This document shows, piece after piece, positions 1-8,518 of a stretch of 64,000 nucleotides of DNA. Under the pieces are notes generated by a model. That model ran no database searches. It saw nothing but the letters and a program-made list of their open reading frames with translations, and was not told the origin of the DNA. The DNA is from Xanthomonas sp. AM6 (GTDB taxonomy: Bacteria > Pseudomonadota > Gammaproteobacteria > Xanthomonadales > Xanthomonadaceae): assembly GCF_025665335.1 (NCBI RefSeq), contig NZ_CP106869.1:4304501-4368500 (forward strand), read 5' to 3'. Numbering within the stretch: the stretch's first letter is position 1; each line of letters opens with the position of its first letter. A program made the position numbers and the translations under genes.

Positions 1-1419
1 CTTATTGAAAAAATATCTGGAATCGAACCCGTTGTGGTCATCGATGATGAAGCAGACTATGCATCCCCCAACTCTAAGGTTAACCGACCCGGAGAACGCA
101 CCCCAATTAACGACTTAATTCATCAAATACTTAACAAAAGTGGCATATATATCGGAGTCACGGCCACACCGGCCCGTCTTGATTTGAATAACACTTTTGA
201 TAATGACAGCAAATACTGGGTTGACTTTCCAGCCCACTCGCATTACACGGGGCAAGACATTTTTTTCCCGATGGAAAGCCAGCCAAAATATCAACGCACG
301 CTACTTCCAGATGCGGGCGACGACCCGAAGTATTCTCGCCAGGCACTTTTTGGATTTCTTGTTAACGCAGCCCACTTGAACATTACCGTTCTAGAAAGAG
401 AACGTAACTTTTCTTTCCTCATTCACACCAGCGGGAAAAAGATCGATCATAAAAGCGATTGGGGTGTTATCCATTCAACTCTCACAGCCTTAGCTGATGA
501 AAAAAGCGCGGAATTTGCGCGCTATGTGGAAGCAATCTGGTTCCTCGCGCGATCTCGATATCCAGAAGCCGATACAGATGAGATAACTCGATATATATTG
601 AGAAATATATCAAGGCACGCACTTGTTGTATTGAACAGCGAGCGTGACTGGAAGGACAATTCTAGTGCAGCCACAAATCCCCAAAGTTTATTTACCATAA
701 TAATTGGCGGAAATATCGTCTCTCGCGGCGTAACATTAAACAATCTGCTTTCAATGTTTTTCACACGCGACGTTAAACATAAAATCCAGCAAGACACTTA
801 TATTCAGCGCGCGCGCATGTTTGGGGCCAGAGGTGAATACCTGGCGTTTTTTGAGTTGACAATTCCGCAGGCGCTTTACTTAGACTGGCATCGTTGCTTC
901 GTTTTTCACAAATTGGCACTTTCGGCTATTCGTGAGGGGCTTGGCTCGCTTGTATGGATCGGAGACAGCAGGATTTCGCCGGTCTCTTCTAGTAGTATCA
1001 ATCGTGGAACAGTTGATCTTGACCGTGGCGAGATGGCATTCCCAATCTTTGACCTTACAGACAAGATTATTTCAATTTCAAGCGGAACCGACGAATCACT
1101 TGCGAGGTTGCGCGCTTTAGCAGAGATAATTGAGGATACTAATCTTCCCCAGTATTTGATTCGATTTATTGAAAGAACGTCCGCAGGCCAGTACGGTCTA
1201 GTTGCCCTACATCCACCGATGAATATAACAGGGTACACCGACGCAAATCACGAACAAATTTCTCGCGCCAAAGGCTTTATCGGTAACACTCAGCTCAATA
1301 AGTCACCAACAGCTGTGCACCACGTGTTCTTGGCGCGCAACAACCAAGGCAAAGCTCGTATTATCTATAAATACCGAGGCAACATTCAGTTTATTAAGAA
1401 CATGACCAATGATCCCTGA
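1..1419 (+). CDS. Z1-domain superfamily II helicase-like protein of a restriction/defence system (5' end outside window)
   Basis: The reading frame is open from base 1, so the N-terminus lies outside the window; the first in-window start codon is a GTG at 34. The visible part (about 470 residues) has a Walker B-like DDEAD motif followed about 35 residues later by VTATP, which are helicase motifs II and III. Further on are GGNIVSRGVTL (motif V-like) and QRARMFGARG (motif VI-like). This arrangement is typical of the Z1 family, known from predicted restriction-modification operons with MORC-like ATPases, nucleases and methylases. Base composition is clearly AT-richer than in the genes after 5 kb, which suggests transfer. 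The next gene overlaps its end by 11 bp. The ATPase core is lost off the edge, so partners upstream are unknown. Confidence 0.8.
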   Translation, partial: LIEKISGIEPVVVIDDEADYASPNSKVNRPGERTPINDLIHQILNKSGIYIGVTATPARLDLNNTFDNDSKYWVDFPAHSHYTGQDIFFPMESQPKYQRTLLPDAGDDPKYSRQALFGFLVNAAHLNITVLERERNFSFLIHTSGKKIDHKSDWGVIHSTLTALADEKSAEFARYVEAIWFLARSRYPEADTDEITRYILRNISRHALVVLNSERDWKDNSSAATNPQSLFTIIIGGNIVSRGVTLNNLLSMFFTRDVKHKIQQDTYIQRARMFGARGEYLAFFELTIPQALYLDWHRCFVFHKLALSAIREGLGSLVWIGDSRISPVSSSSINRGTVDLDRGEMAFPIFDLTDKIISISSGTDESLARLRALAEIIEDTNLPQYLIRFIERTSAGQYGLVALHPPMNITGYTDANHEQISRAKGFIGNTQLNKSPTAVHHVFLARNNQGKARIIYKYRGNIQFIKNMTNDP

Positions 1420-1858
1420 GTACCAAATGCGACATGGATCTATTCTATCGGCCCTAATAGCGGACGTTGGAAGAGAGATCCGAATTCAAGGACTTGACAA
1501 AGATGGTCGTCGAGCAAACTACTTATTCGATGGAAGTACCATGGTTCACATCAAGCACGCGTCACAGCGCATCACACCCTGGCATTTCCAGTTCACTCAA
1601 GATGTTACTGCCGAATTAACAGAAATGAGCGAGCGTTGGACGGCTTTTATTGCACTGGTATGCGGAACCGACGGATATTGCGCAATACCGATGCAACTAG
1701 CGCTATCTCAGACAAAGCACGGACAGTCTCTTTGGTTTAGAGCGAGCCGGACAGCTCGGAAGCAATATTCAATCCATGGACCTCGTGGAACCCTGAGTGG
1801 AAAATTTGAGAAAAATTTAAATTGCATTATCGATCAGATCAATTCTGCGTCAACGTAA
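1409..1858 (+). CDS. small conserved-looking protein coupled to the Z1 gene, function unknown
   Basis: This gene encodes 149 residues. It overlaps the 3' end of the Z1 gene by 11 bp, so the two are probably translationally coupled and act together. The sequence is soluble-looking, without a signal peptide or membrane segment. I do not recognise a named domain. Notable stretches are ITPWHFQF near residue 55, a FIALVCGTDGYCAI strand pair near 85, and SLWFRASRTARKQYSIHG near 115. The basic C-terminal part could bind nucleic acid, but no nuclease motif is evident. It is AT-rich like its neighbour. Its stop overlaps the 3' end of the convergent methyltransferase gene by 20 bp. Confidence 0.65.
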   Translation: MIPEYQMRHGSILSALIADVGREIRIQGLDKDGRRANYLFDGSTMVHIKHASQRITPWHFQFTQDVTAELTEMSERWTAFIALVCGTDGYCAIPMQLALSQTKHGQSLWFRASRTARKQYSIHGPRGTLSGKFEKNLNCIIDQINSAST

Positions 1859-3026
1859 AGGCTTCTACGCTTTCCTTACGCATCCTATTCTCGATGATAC
1901 TGCCAGGTGAACTTATCGGAAGATATCGCCGACCTCCTGGTATCTCCCTTGTCTGCCTTGAAATGGAAACAAATCCCTCTTTTTCGGCAAGCCAAGAAAA
2001 GAGATCAGAACTTCTCACTTCAACGCCTCGAACCATAGAGTCCGCGAGAACTAAAACCAGGCGACCGCCAGGCTTAAGAGCGGACCTCATTTGCCGCATC
2101 ACATCATGTGCGTCTGATGCATATTTGCAGATGATTGTCTGCTGTCGCCTTGGAAGCTGACCAATATCTGGGATAATGTTTTCGATGCCTGGAAACATAA
2201 AAACATCAAAGTGCCTATTTTTACCAGATCGCTCAGTGCCAACTGAGTTGGCACGGATCTTCCTAAGATCGGGAATGGTATACCCGAGCCACGTCAAAGC
2301 AAGCTTATGTCCCCTCAAATAATCAATCGCATTCAGATAAGGCGGGGACGTAAATATCGCATCAACCTTACCTATCCCCATCTTAGTTAATGCTCGACAG
2401 TCACCTTTATAAACATCGGCCTGCCCTACCTTTGCTTGTTCGGCCAAAAGGGTACATACAGTTGAAACAGCAGAAATAAATCCCCCATAGACATCGTAGT
2501 TATTTTCGTCCCGAACCCTATGGGGCCTGCTGTGGGACACATCCCAAGCGAGCGATGCGCCGACTTTTTTGGTCACAATGGTTCTGCTTAAACAGAGAGC
2601 AAGAACTTGAGTCAACTCCGGAAGCTCTTTTCTAAGCTCATAAAGTCCAAACACCAACCTTGCCAAATGTGTTCTTTGAGGGTCAGCAAACCAGTACTCA
2701 AGAAAATTTCTGGTTTCTACACAAAGTCGAACTTGAGGCAACGATGTAAAACGAGCACGCGACCGCTTTGCCGCATCCACAAGCTGTAGAGCAGCCGTCT
2801 TCACGTGCTCCGACCTTGGAGAACTAAGCCAAACACGGCTCATTAGGACAGCAAGCGGGTCCACGTCGATACCAATTGCTCGATGCCCTTTGGCAACCGC
2901 CTGCTTAAGTACGACCCCGGACCCACACATCGGATCAAGAACCACCGACTGCTTAGGAAGATCATCCAGCCAGCATGCAATTGCATCTGTGGCCATCCGA
3001 GCAGGAAATGGATGTATGGCTCGCAC
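1839..3026 (-). CDS. site-specific DNA methyltransferase (SPPY type, N4-cytosine or N6-adenine)
   Basis: This is a 395-residue SAM-dependent DNA amino-methyltransferase. Near the N-terminus HPFPARM (residues 5-11) looks like the motif X region. It is followed by the SAM-binding motif DPMCGSG (31-37) and GIDVDP (52-57). The catalytic motif TSPPY lies at 226-230, followed by LNAIDYLRGHKLALTWLG. The S-P-P-Y form favours N4-cytosine methylation, but N6-adenine cannot be excluded. The start is GTG at 3026; a stop codon 11 codons upstream leaves little choice, and an AGAG sits just upstream. It is convergent with the Z1 pair and AT-rich. Its likely role is protecting host DNA from a restriction function encoded by its neighbours. 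Confidence 0.85.
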   Translation of the reverse strand: MRAIHPFPARMATDAIACWLDDLPKQSVVLDPMCGSGVVLKQAVAKGHRAIGIDVDPLAVLMSRVWLSSPRSEHVKTAALQLVDAAKRSRARFTSLPQVRLCVETRNFLEYWFADPQRTHLARLVFGLYELRKELPELTQVLALCLSRTIVTKKVGASLAWDVSHSRPHRVRDENNYDVYGGFISAVSTVCTLLAEQAKVGQADVYKGDCRALTKMGIGKVDAIFTSPPYLNAIDYLRGHKLALTWLGYTIPDLRKIRANSVGTERSGKNRHFDVFMFPGIENIIPDIGQLPRRQQTIICKYASDAHDVMRQMRSALKPGGRLVLVLADSMVRGVEVRSSDLFSWLAEKEGFVSISRQTREIPGGRRYLPISSPGSIIENRMRKESVEAFTLTQN

Positions 3027-3255
3027 TGATATCTCTACAAGTTGATTAGTACCGTACTATAAACCTGATTTGCGAATTTTTAAATAGGGAACTAAAATGT
3101 GCAGCAACGCTAAAAACCTAACAGTACTGGCTCGACCACTCATATCGTCCAGTCGCTCAGCTATGTCAAGCGCGTTACATTTAGCACAATGTCAAGATCA
3201 GGTGTCAGCTCACACATGCTCTCTATCTGTAAGCACCACATCCAATTTGAGTGAT
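3027..3255 (-). promoter_or_regulatory. AT-rich spacer with a candidate promoter for the methyltransferase gene
   Basis: The 229-bp gap between the SIR2-like and methyltransferase genes holds no convincing gene. On the minus strand there are two TTGACA hexamers (3190-3195 and 3164-3169). The second is followed after 17 bp by GATATG (3141-3146), a weak -10 match. Confidence 0.3.
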
Positions 3256-4812
3256 TTACCAACCCCACTTAAGCCTATCGTAGAAGCAAGCCAGCTTTCG
3301 ATAACTGCTAGCATAATTGGATCGCTCATAATCCATCTTCTCCTCATTCCCTATTAAAAAACACCTTAATGCCTCCAAATCTATTTTCCCGGGATGCAAA
3401 AATGGAATGTATGCCGCTGCATTCTCAGGCGTGCAGCCAGCAATCACCTCCTCTGCATTCGAATTCCTCCAGCGCCGCCTAAAAGGCGCGGCATATTGCT
3501 TGGTCCTAAAATCCTTAACATCTCTGTCCACCCATTTATCAAGAGCGAGACCACTGGCTATATATTCATCCCGCGAATTTATACCAATTGCTCTAAGATA
3601 CTTCATTACAGGAACATTCTTTGTGTTCCGCCCGGCGGACCTGATAGCGAAATCGACAATTTGGCGCGCGTCATACGCCCTATCTTCATGCAAAAGATCA
3701 TGTATTAAATCCTGATTTTCTATAGCAGCGTATCCAATTCCAGCAAGAGCGGGAGCGTGCCCTGCTCCAACTACACCGACCCCCACTAAAAACTCAACGT
3801 CGTCCTTATTATCTATTTCATCAATACCAACTACACAGAGTTTTTTCTCAGGTTCAGCTGATTGCACCAGCTCGTAAAGCTGCTCCTTACAGAAACGAAG
3901 GACTCTCGCTGGAATCTTACGCTTTGTTTTATCTATAGCTTCGTAGATTTCTATAAAATTATCCGTCTTGATAAGGACCAGTGGTATCTGGACGCCATCC
4001 ACTGTCATATATGTATCAGAAATCGAGTGATTTTCTCCGACGCTGGGGCGTTGAATGAAAATCAAATTTTTGCGAAGCTGATCGATCTTGTCTCTTCCTA
4101 TGCAAAGAGAAATCGATTTAAGTAATGACTGAATATTAGAATCCGAAATTGAGTAGCCCATGAAGATAACGGGATGCTCAACAAATAGAGTTATTAATTT
4201 CGCCGCAAGGTATGCATTTCTTTCGTTAAATTTATCGTAGTCAGAATCTGACAGCACAAGCGATTCTGGCCTTCCACAGCTACCGTGGATTTTGTATATT
4301 TCGCCAATTTCCTGGGGGTTCGAAAAAAGCAACTCCTCTTGACCGACGTACACCTTGTAATCGGGAAATACCTGCTCTAAGAACAAGTCCCAATTTGTAG
4401 TTATCACTCCGTCCACATTCAAATTTGATAGTAACCTGACTTCATCAGCATAGGAGGTTGAAAGTGCTATCGCCTGGTCAAGGCTTTTCAGATACTCGCA
4501 AATTTCTATCCTGAGTGCAGAAGACTCGTTAATTGCCTTTTCTCGAAACCTATCAACGCTTGCTATATAGTCGGAGGAGGACCACCAATGCGCGTTGAAG
4601 TCTCTAGCAAGAATTTGTGCTGCGAGCGGATAGCTCCCATTGGCTGTAGAGAGATAATACTCAAAAGGCTTGCCCGTAACACAGAATTTTGAAAGCAACC
4701 CCTTCCAATCCTCCAACCCAAGATAACGACGTGACAAACCTGAACCCACAAAAAGAAAAGGGCCGGCGGGTTTTGAGGAGAAAATATCAACGAGAGCAGT
4801 CCCGATATTCAA
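3256..4812 (-). CDS. SIR2-like NADase-type protein, probable anti-phage effector
   Basis: This protein of about 518 residues has an N-terminal SIR2-like Rossmann domain. FVGSGLS (near residue 23) is the NAD-binding glycine motif, TTNWD (138-142) matches the conserved T-x-N-x-D, KIHGS (about 174-178) carries the catalytic-type histidine, and FMGYSISD (about 217-224) is the following G-x-S motif. About 200 C-terminal residues match nothing I recognise and may be a sensor region. SIR2-like proteins of this kind act in abortive infection by depleting NAD+; that role here is inferred. The start chosen is TTG at 4812, with a GGAG six bases upstream. A TTG at 4824 would add four residues but has no ribosome site. 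It is AT-rich and lies in the same island as the Z1 and methyltransferase genes. Confidence 0.8.
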   Translation of the reverse strand: MNIGTALVDIFSSKPAGPFLFVGSGLSRRYLGLEDWKGLLSKFCVTGKPFEYYLSTANGSYPLAAQILARDFNAHWWSSSDYIASVDRFREKAINESSALRIEICEYLKSLDQAIALSTSYADEVRLLSNLNVDGVITTNWDLFLEQVFPDYKVYVGQEELLFSNPQEIGEIYKIHGSCGRPESLVLSDSDYDKFNERNAYLAAKLITLFVEHPVIFMGYSISDSNIQSLLKSISLCIGRDKIDQLRKNLIFIQRPSVGENHSISDTYMTVDGVQIPLVLIKTDNFIEIYEAIDKTKRKIPARVLRFCKEQLYELVQSAEPEKKLCVVGIDEIDNKDDVEFLVGVGVVGAGHAPALAGIGYAAIENQDLIHDLLHEDRAYDARQIVDFAIRSAGRNTKNVPVMKYLRAIGINSRDEYIASGLALDKWVDRDVKDFRTKQYAAPFRRRWRNSNAEEVIAGCTPENAAAYIPFLHPGKIDLEALRCFLIGNEEKMDYERSNYASSYRKLACFYDRLKWGW

Positions 4813-5087
4813 CGTGCACTCCAACGCAGAGAGTAAAGCTACAGCAACCCAAGTAAGTCACCTTAGCTATTTTGAAAGCTCAATAGAACCAAAAAAGATT
4901 CGATTGCTCGGGTCAATCCTGTACTGTTTGATCGCGCAAGTCATATTTTCCCAGTTATCTTGCGCTCCTTTGGCGTCCAACACGGTGAAGTGTATTGGCA
5001 CGAAAGTACCAACCTGGCCTGCAAAGGCACGCTGTCAGCTGCGATCACCTGTGCCTGTGCCAAATACCGCAGCAATTCCTCTTCCCA
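4813..5087. other. junction between AT-rich island and core genome
   Basis: This gap between the SIR2-like gene and hicB contains the aceE remnant described separately. Base composition shifts here from AT-rich to GC-rich. Between 5038 and 5087 nothing else is recognisable. No tRNA or obvious direct-repeat attachment site was found. Confidence 0.5.
4867..5037 (-). pseudogene. decayed 3' fragment of an aceE-like gene
   Basis: Read on the minus strand from 5031 to 4867, this stretch encodes RAFAGQVGTFVPIHFTVL, then a short spacer, then CAIKQYRIDPSNR and a stop. The intact AceE at 5612-8302 has RAFADQIRAFVPAHYTVL and ARAIKQYKIDPEK in the same order at its C-terminus, but with about 55 more residues between them. 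The fragment has therefore lost an internal segment. An in-frame TGA lies two codons upstream of RAFA (5035-5037), and homology ends there. It is diverged and AT-richer than the intact gene. It marks the junction between the island and the core genome. Confidence 0.75.
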
Positions 5088-5300
5088 TCACGCCGCCACA
5101 TCCACGTATTCAACCTGACTCGACGGCAGCGGAATCACCTCCCCATCCTCGCGCATACCCGCCAGATGCAACTCGATCGCCTCGCGGATCAATCCCTCAA
5201 CCTCCGCGGTGGTCGCACCCGTCGCTACACAACCAGGGAGATCCGGCACGTAGGCAGAGTAGTTGTTACCCGCTTGCTCGATGACGACGGCGTAACGCAT
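5088..5300 (-). CDS. hicB: HicB-family antitoxin
   Basis: This is a 70-residue protein beginning MRYAVVIEQAGNNYSAYVPD and continuing PGCVATGATTAEVEGLIREAIELHL, the classic HicB partial RNase H-like fold. It is short and has no C-terminal DNA-binding domain after the VEYVDV tail. HicB binds and neutralises the HicA mRNA interferase. It lies 5 bp downstream of hicA in the usual order for this family and is probably co-transcribed with it. The pair sits directly beside the AT-rich defence island. Confidence 0.9.
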   Translation of the reverse strand: MRYAVVIEQAGNNYSAYVPDLPGCVATGATTAEVEGLIREAIELHLAGMREDGEVIPLPSSQVEYVDVAA

Positions 5301-5305
5301 GGCGA

Positions 5306-5500
5306 TTACCTCTTCAGGCCGGCCTGTTTGAGAATGCTGTTCAGGGTGCCGGGAGCCACATCATCGCTCGGCTTGCCGGCAACTGTCACGCGGCCTGGGT
5401 AGACAGGATGCTTGAACTGGCGGTGGCTGCCGGCCTGGCCGACTTGCTGCCAGCCTGCGTCCTTGAGTTGTTGCAGCACGTCGCGGATTTTCGGGGGCAT
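5306..5500 (-). CDS. hicA: HicA-family mRNA interferase toxin
   Basis: This is a 64-residue HicA toxin with a double-stranded-RNA-binding-like fold. The N-terminus has KIRDVLQQLKDAGW. The catalytic histidine is in GSHRQFKHP (around residue 25), and the C-terminus has PGTLNSILKQAGL, typical of HicA. It cleaves mRNA when not bound by HicB. The ATG at 5500 matches the expected N-terminus for the family. It is the first gene of the hicAB operon. Confidence 0.92.
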   Translation of the reverse strand: MPPKIRDVLQQLKDAGWQQVGQAGSHRQFKHPVYPGRVTVAGKPSDDVAPGTLNSILKQAGLKR

Positions 5501-5555
5501 GTCGCGGTCCTTGCGAATGCGGGCCGGACAGGGGAAGAGTGGCCTCTTCCGCTGC

Positions 5556-5590
5556 GGCCCCCTCTCCCGCGTGGCGGGAGAGGGGCAGAG
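5556..5590. terminator. hairpin between hicA and aceE, possible terminator or repeat
   Basis: An inverted repeat CCCTCTCCCGC / GCGGGAGAGGG around a short loop lies 22 bp downstream of the aceE stop. There is no strong T-run, so it may be a dispersed repeat as well as a terminator. A related CCCCTCTCC / GGAGAGGG stem occurs near 41655. Confidence 0.45.
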
Positions 5591-5611
5591 CGTTATTGCC
5601 TGATGGGTCGG

Positions 5612-8302
5612 TTAGACCCCAACCGGATTAGCCTTCTCCGGATCGATCTTGTACTGCTTGATCGCCCGCGCCACGTCCTTGCCCGTCATCTTCCCGTCCT
5701 TCGCCAGCGCCGCAATCGCGGCATGCGCGATGTAGTACCGGTCCACTTCGAAGAACCGACGCAGGTTGGCACGGGTGTCGGAGCGGCCGAAGCCATCCGT
5801 ACCCAGCACGGTGTAGTGCGCCGGCACGAACGCACGGATCTGGTCAGCAAACGCACGCACATAGTCCGTCGCCGCCACCACCGGCCCCTGGCGCCCTTCC
5901 AGCAGCTGGGTCACGTACGGCTTGCGCTGCTCGCCTTCCGGATGCAGGCGGTTCCAGCGCTCGGCATCGAAGCCGTCGCGGCGCAGTTCGTTGAAGCTGG
6001 GGCAGGACCAGATGTCGGCGGTGACGCCGAAGTCCTTGTCCAGCAGTTCGGCGGCGGCGATGGCTTCGCGCAGGATGGTGCCCGAGCCCAGCAGCTGCAC
6101 GCGCAGTTCGCCCTTCTTGGGCTTGCCGGCGTCGGTCAGCAGGTACATGCCCTTGATGATGCCGTCCTCTGCACCGGCCGGCATTTCCGGGTGGGTGTAG
6201 TTTTCGTTCATCAGGGTGATGTAGTAGTACTCGTCCACCTGCTCCTGCATCATCCGCTTCATGCCGTACTGCATGACCACGGTGACTTCGTAGCCGAAGG
6301 TGGGGTCGTAGCTGCGCACGTTGGGGATGGAGCCGGCGATGACCTGGCTGAAGCCGTCTTCGTGCTGCAGGCCTTCGCCGTTGAGCGTGGTGCGGCCGGC
6401 GGTGCCGCCGAGCAGGAAGCCGCGGGTGCGCATGTCCGCCGCCTGCCAGGCGATGTCGCCCACGCGCTGGAAGCCGAACATGGAGTAGTAGATGTAGAAC
6501 GGCAGCATCGGCACGTTGCTGACCGAGTAGCTGGTGCCGGCGGCCATCCACGAGGAGATGGCGCCCGGCTCGCTGATGCCCTGCTGCAGCACCTGGCCGG
6601 ACTGGTCTTCGCGGTAGAACATCAGCTGGTCCGCGTCCACCGGCTTGTACTTCTGGCCGAACGGGGCGTAGATGCCGATCTGGCGGAACATGCCTTCCAT
6701 GCCGAAGGTGCGCGCTTCGTCGGCCACGATGGGCACGATGCGCGGGCCCAGGTCCTTGTCGCGCAGGGCGATGTTGAGGCTCTGCACGAAGGCCATGGTG
6801 GTGGAGTAGCTGCGCTCGCCGCTGGACTTGAGCAGGCGGTCGTACTTGTCCAGGCCGGGCACGTCGAAGGACTGGTCGGCCTTGCGGCGGCGCTGCGGCA
6901 GGTAGCCGCCGAGCGCGGCGCGGCGCGCCTGCAGGTACTGCACTTCCGGCGAGTCCGGGCCGGGGTGGTAGAACGGCACCTGCTCGGCGTCGGCCAGCTG
7001 CTTGTCGCTGAGCGGGATGTTGAAGCGGTCGCGGAACGCGCGCACGGCGTCGTCGTCCAGCTTCTTGGTCTGGTGGGTGGGGTTGAGCGATTCGCCCGAG
7101 GAGCCCATGCCGTAGCCCTTGACCGTCTTGGCCAGGATCACGGTGGGCATGCCCTTGGTGTTCACCGCCTGGTGGTAGGCGGCGTAGACCTTGTGCGGGT
7201 CGTGGCCGCCGCGGTTCAGGCGCCAGATGTCGTCGTCGGACAGGCCGGCGACCATGGCCGCGGTCTCCGGGTATTTGCCGAAGAAGTTGGCGCGGGTGTA
7301 GGCGCCGCCGAAGGCCTTGCAGTTCTGGTACTCGCCGTCGACGGTTTCCATCATCAGCTTGCGCAGCACGCCGTCGGTGTCCTTGGCCAGAAGCGGATCC
7401 CAGTACCCGCCCCACAGCAGCTTGATGACGTTCCAGCCGCCGCCGCGGAACACGCCTTCCAGTTCCTGGATGATCTTGCCGTTGCCGCGCACCGGGCCGT
7501 CCAGGCGCTGCAGGTTGCAGTTCACCACGAAGATGAGGTTGTCCAGGCCTTCGCGGCCGGCCAGGGCGATGGCGCCCAGGGTTTCCGGCTCGTCGCTCTC
7601 GCCGTCGCCGATGAAGCACCACACCTTGCGGTCGGACTTCTCGATCAGGCCGCGGTGCTCCAGGTACTTCATGAACTGCGCCTGGTAGATGGCGCTGAGC
7701 GGGCCCAGGCCCATCGACACGGTGGGGGTCTGCCAGAAGTCCGGCATCAGCCACGGGTGCGGGTAGGAGGAGATGCCCTGCCCGTCCACTTCCATGCGGA
7801 AGTTGTTGAGCTGGTCTTCGCTGATGCGGCCTTCGAGGAAGGCGCGGGCGTAGACGCCCGGGGAGCTGTGGCCCTGGATGTAGAGCAGGTCGCCGGGGTG
7901 GTTGTCGGACGGGGCGCGCCAGAAGTGGTTGAAGCCCACGTCGTACAGGGTGGCGCTGGAGGCGAAGGAGGCGATGTGGCCGCCCAGGTCGCCCGGCTTG
8001 CGGTTGGCGCGGACCACGGTGGCCATGGCGTTCCAGCGGATGATCGAGCGGATCTTCCACTCGATGGCCGCATCGCCCGGGCTCTTGGCCTCGTTGGCGG
8101 GGGCGATGGTGTTGACGTACTCGGTGGTCGGCGAGAACGGCAGGTAGGCACCGGAGCGGCGGGTCAGCTCGACCATGTCCTCCAGCAGCTGATGCGCGCG
8201 CTCGGGGCCCGCCACATCGATGACGGCCTTGAGCGATTCGATCCACTCCTGGGTCTCAGTGGGGTTCGGATCGTTCTGCAGCACCTCGTTCAACCAGTTC
8301 AT
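5612..8302 (-). CDS. aceE: pyruvate dehydrogenase E1 component (homodimeric type)
   Basis: This is the 896-residue thiamine-diphosphate-dependent E1 enzyme. It decarboxylates pyruvate and transfers the acetyl group to the E2 lipoyl domain in the pyruvate dehydrogenase complex. The TPP motif runs from GDGESDEPETLG to FVVNCNLQRLDG (about residues 230-275). The C-terminal transketolase-like part has the sequence TSYSVSNVPMLPFYIYYSMF. The start is ATG at 8302 (MNWLNEVLQ), preceded by a GGGAG eight bases away; an extension to 8371 is open but has no family similarity. Length is normal for the homodimeric gamma-proteobacterial type. It is transcribed divergently from the SpoIIE-type gene, and E2/E3 genes are not in the window. 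Confidence 0.97.
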   Translation of the reverse strand: MNWLNEVLQNDPNPTETQEWIESLKAVIDVAGPERAHQLLEDMVELTRRSGAYLPFSPTTEYVNTIAPANEAKSPGDAAIEWKIRSIIRWNAMATVVRANRKPGDLGGHIASFASSATLYDVGFNHFWRAPSDNHPGDLLYIQGHSSPGVYARAFLEGRISEDQLNNFRMEVDGQGISSYPHPWLMPDFWQTPTVSMGLGPLSAIYQAQFMKYLEHRGLIEKSDRKVWCFIGDGESDEPETLGAIALAGREGLDNLIFVVNCNLQRLDGPVRGNGKIIQELEGVFRGGGWNVIKLLWGGYWDPLLAKDTDGVLRKLMMETVDGEYQNCKAFGGAYTRANFFGKYPETAAMVAGLSDDDIWRLNRGGHDPHKVYAAYHQAVNTKGMPTVILAKTVKGYGMGSSGESLNPTHQTKKLDDDAVRAFRDRFNIPLSDKQLADAEQVPFYHPGPDSPEVQYLQARRAALGGYLPQRRRKADQSFDVPGLDKYDRLLKSSGERSYSTTMAFVQSLNIALRDKDLGPRIVPIVADEARTFGMEGMFRQIGIYAPFGQKYKPVDADQLMFYREDQSGQVLQQGISEPGAISSWMAAGTSYSVSNVPMLPFYIYYSMFGFQRVGDIAWQAADMRTRGFLLGGTAGRTTLNGEGLQHEDGFSQVIAGSIPNVRSYDPTFGYEVTVVMQYGMKRMMQEQVDEYYYITLMNENYTHPEMPAGAEDGIIKGMYLLTDAGKPKKGELRVQLLGSGTILREAIAAAELLDKDFGVTADIWSCPSFNELRRDGFDAERWNRLHPEGEQRKPYVTQLLEGRQGPVVAATDYVRAFADQIRAFVPAHYTVLGTDGFGRSDTRANLRRFFEVDRYYIAHAAIAALAKDGKMTGKDVARAIKQYKIDPEKANPVGV

Positions 8303-8518
8303 AGCGCTCCCGTCGGTCGCACGCACGCGCGCGATTGCATGTGTTTTTCGAAGCCTCCAAGTGTAGCGCAACCGCCCCGCCGGACCTCGTACGCCAGCGT
8401 ATGGAACGGACTGTCACATTGGCGCCCCGGCGCGTGCGGATGGCTACGCGGCCGGGCGCGGCTGCGCTTATGATCGCGGCGACCCCCGCGGAGCGCCGCC
8501 ATCGTTGCCTCATCCTCA

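Noticed and set aside
3097..3357. 86-codon plus-strand frame between the SIR2-like and methyltransferase genes
   Set aside because: It runs antisense into the SIR2-like gene, has no ribosome site and no recognisable sequence.
4813..5087. tRNA or attachment site at the right edge of the island
   Set aside because: I looked for a tRNA-like fold or a direct repeat shared with the left part and found none. The only recognisable feature is the aceE remnant.
5408..8473. Very long plus-strand open frame (1021 codons)
   Set aside because: It lies antisense to the whole of aceE. Its His/Ala/Val/Gly-rich sequence is the typical shadow of a high-GC gene, with no family-like motif.
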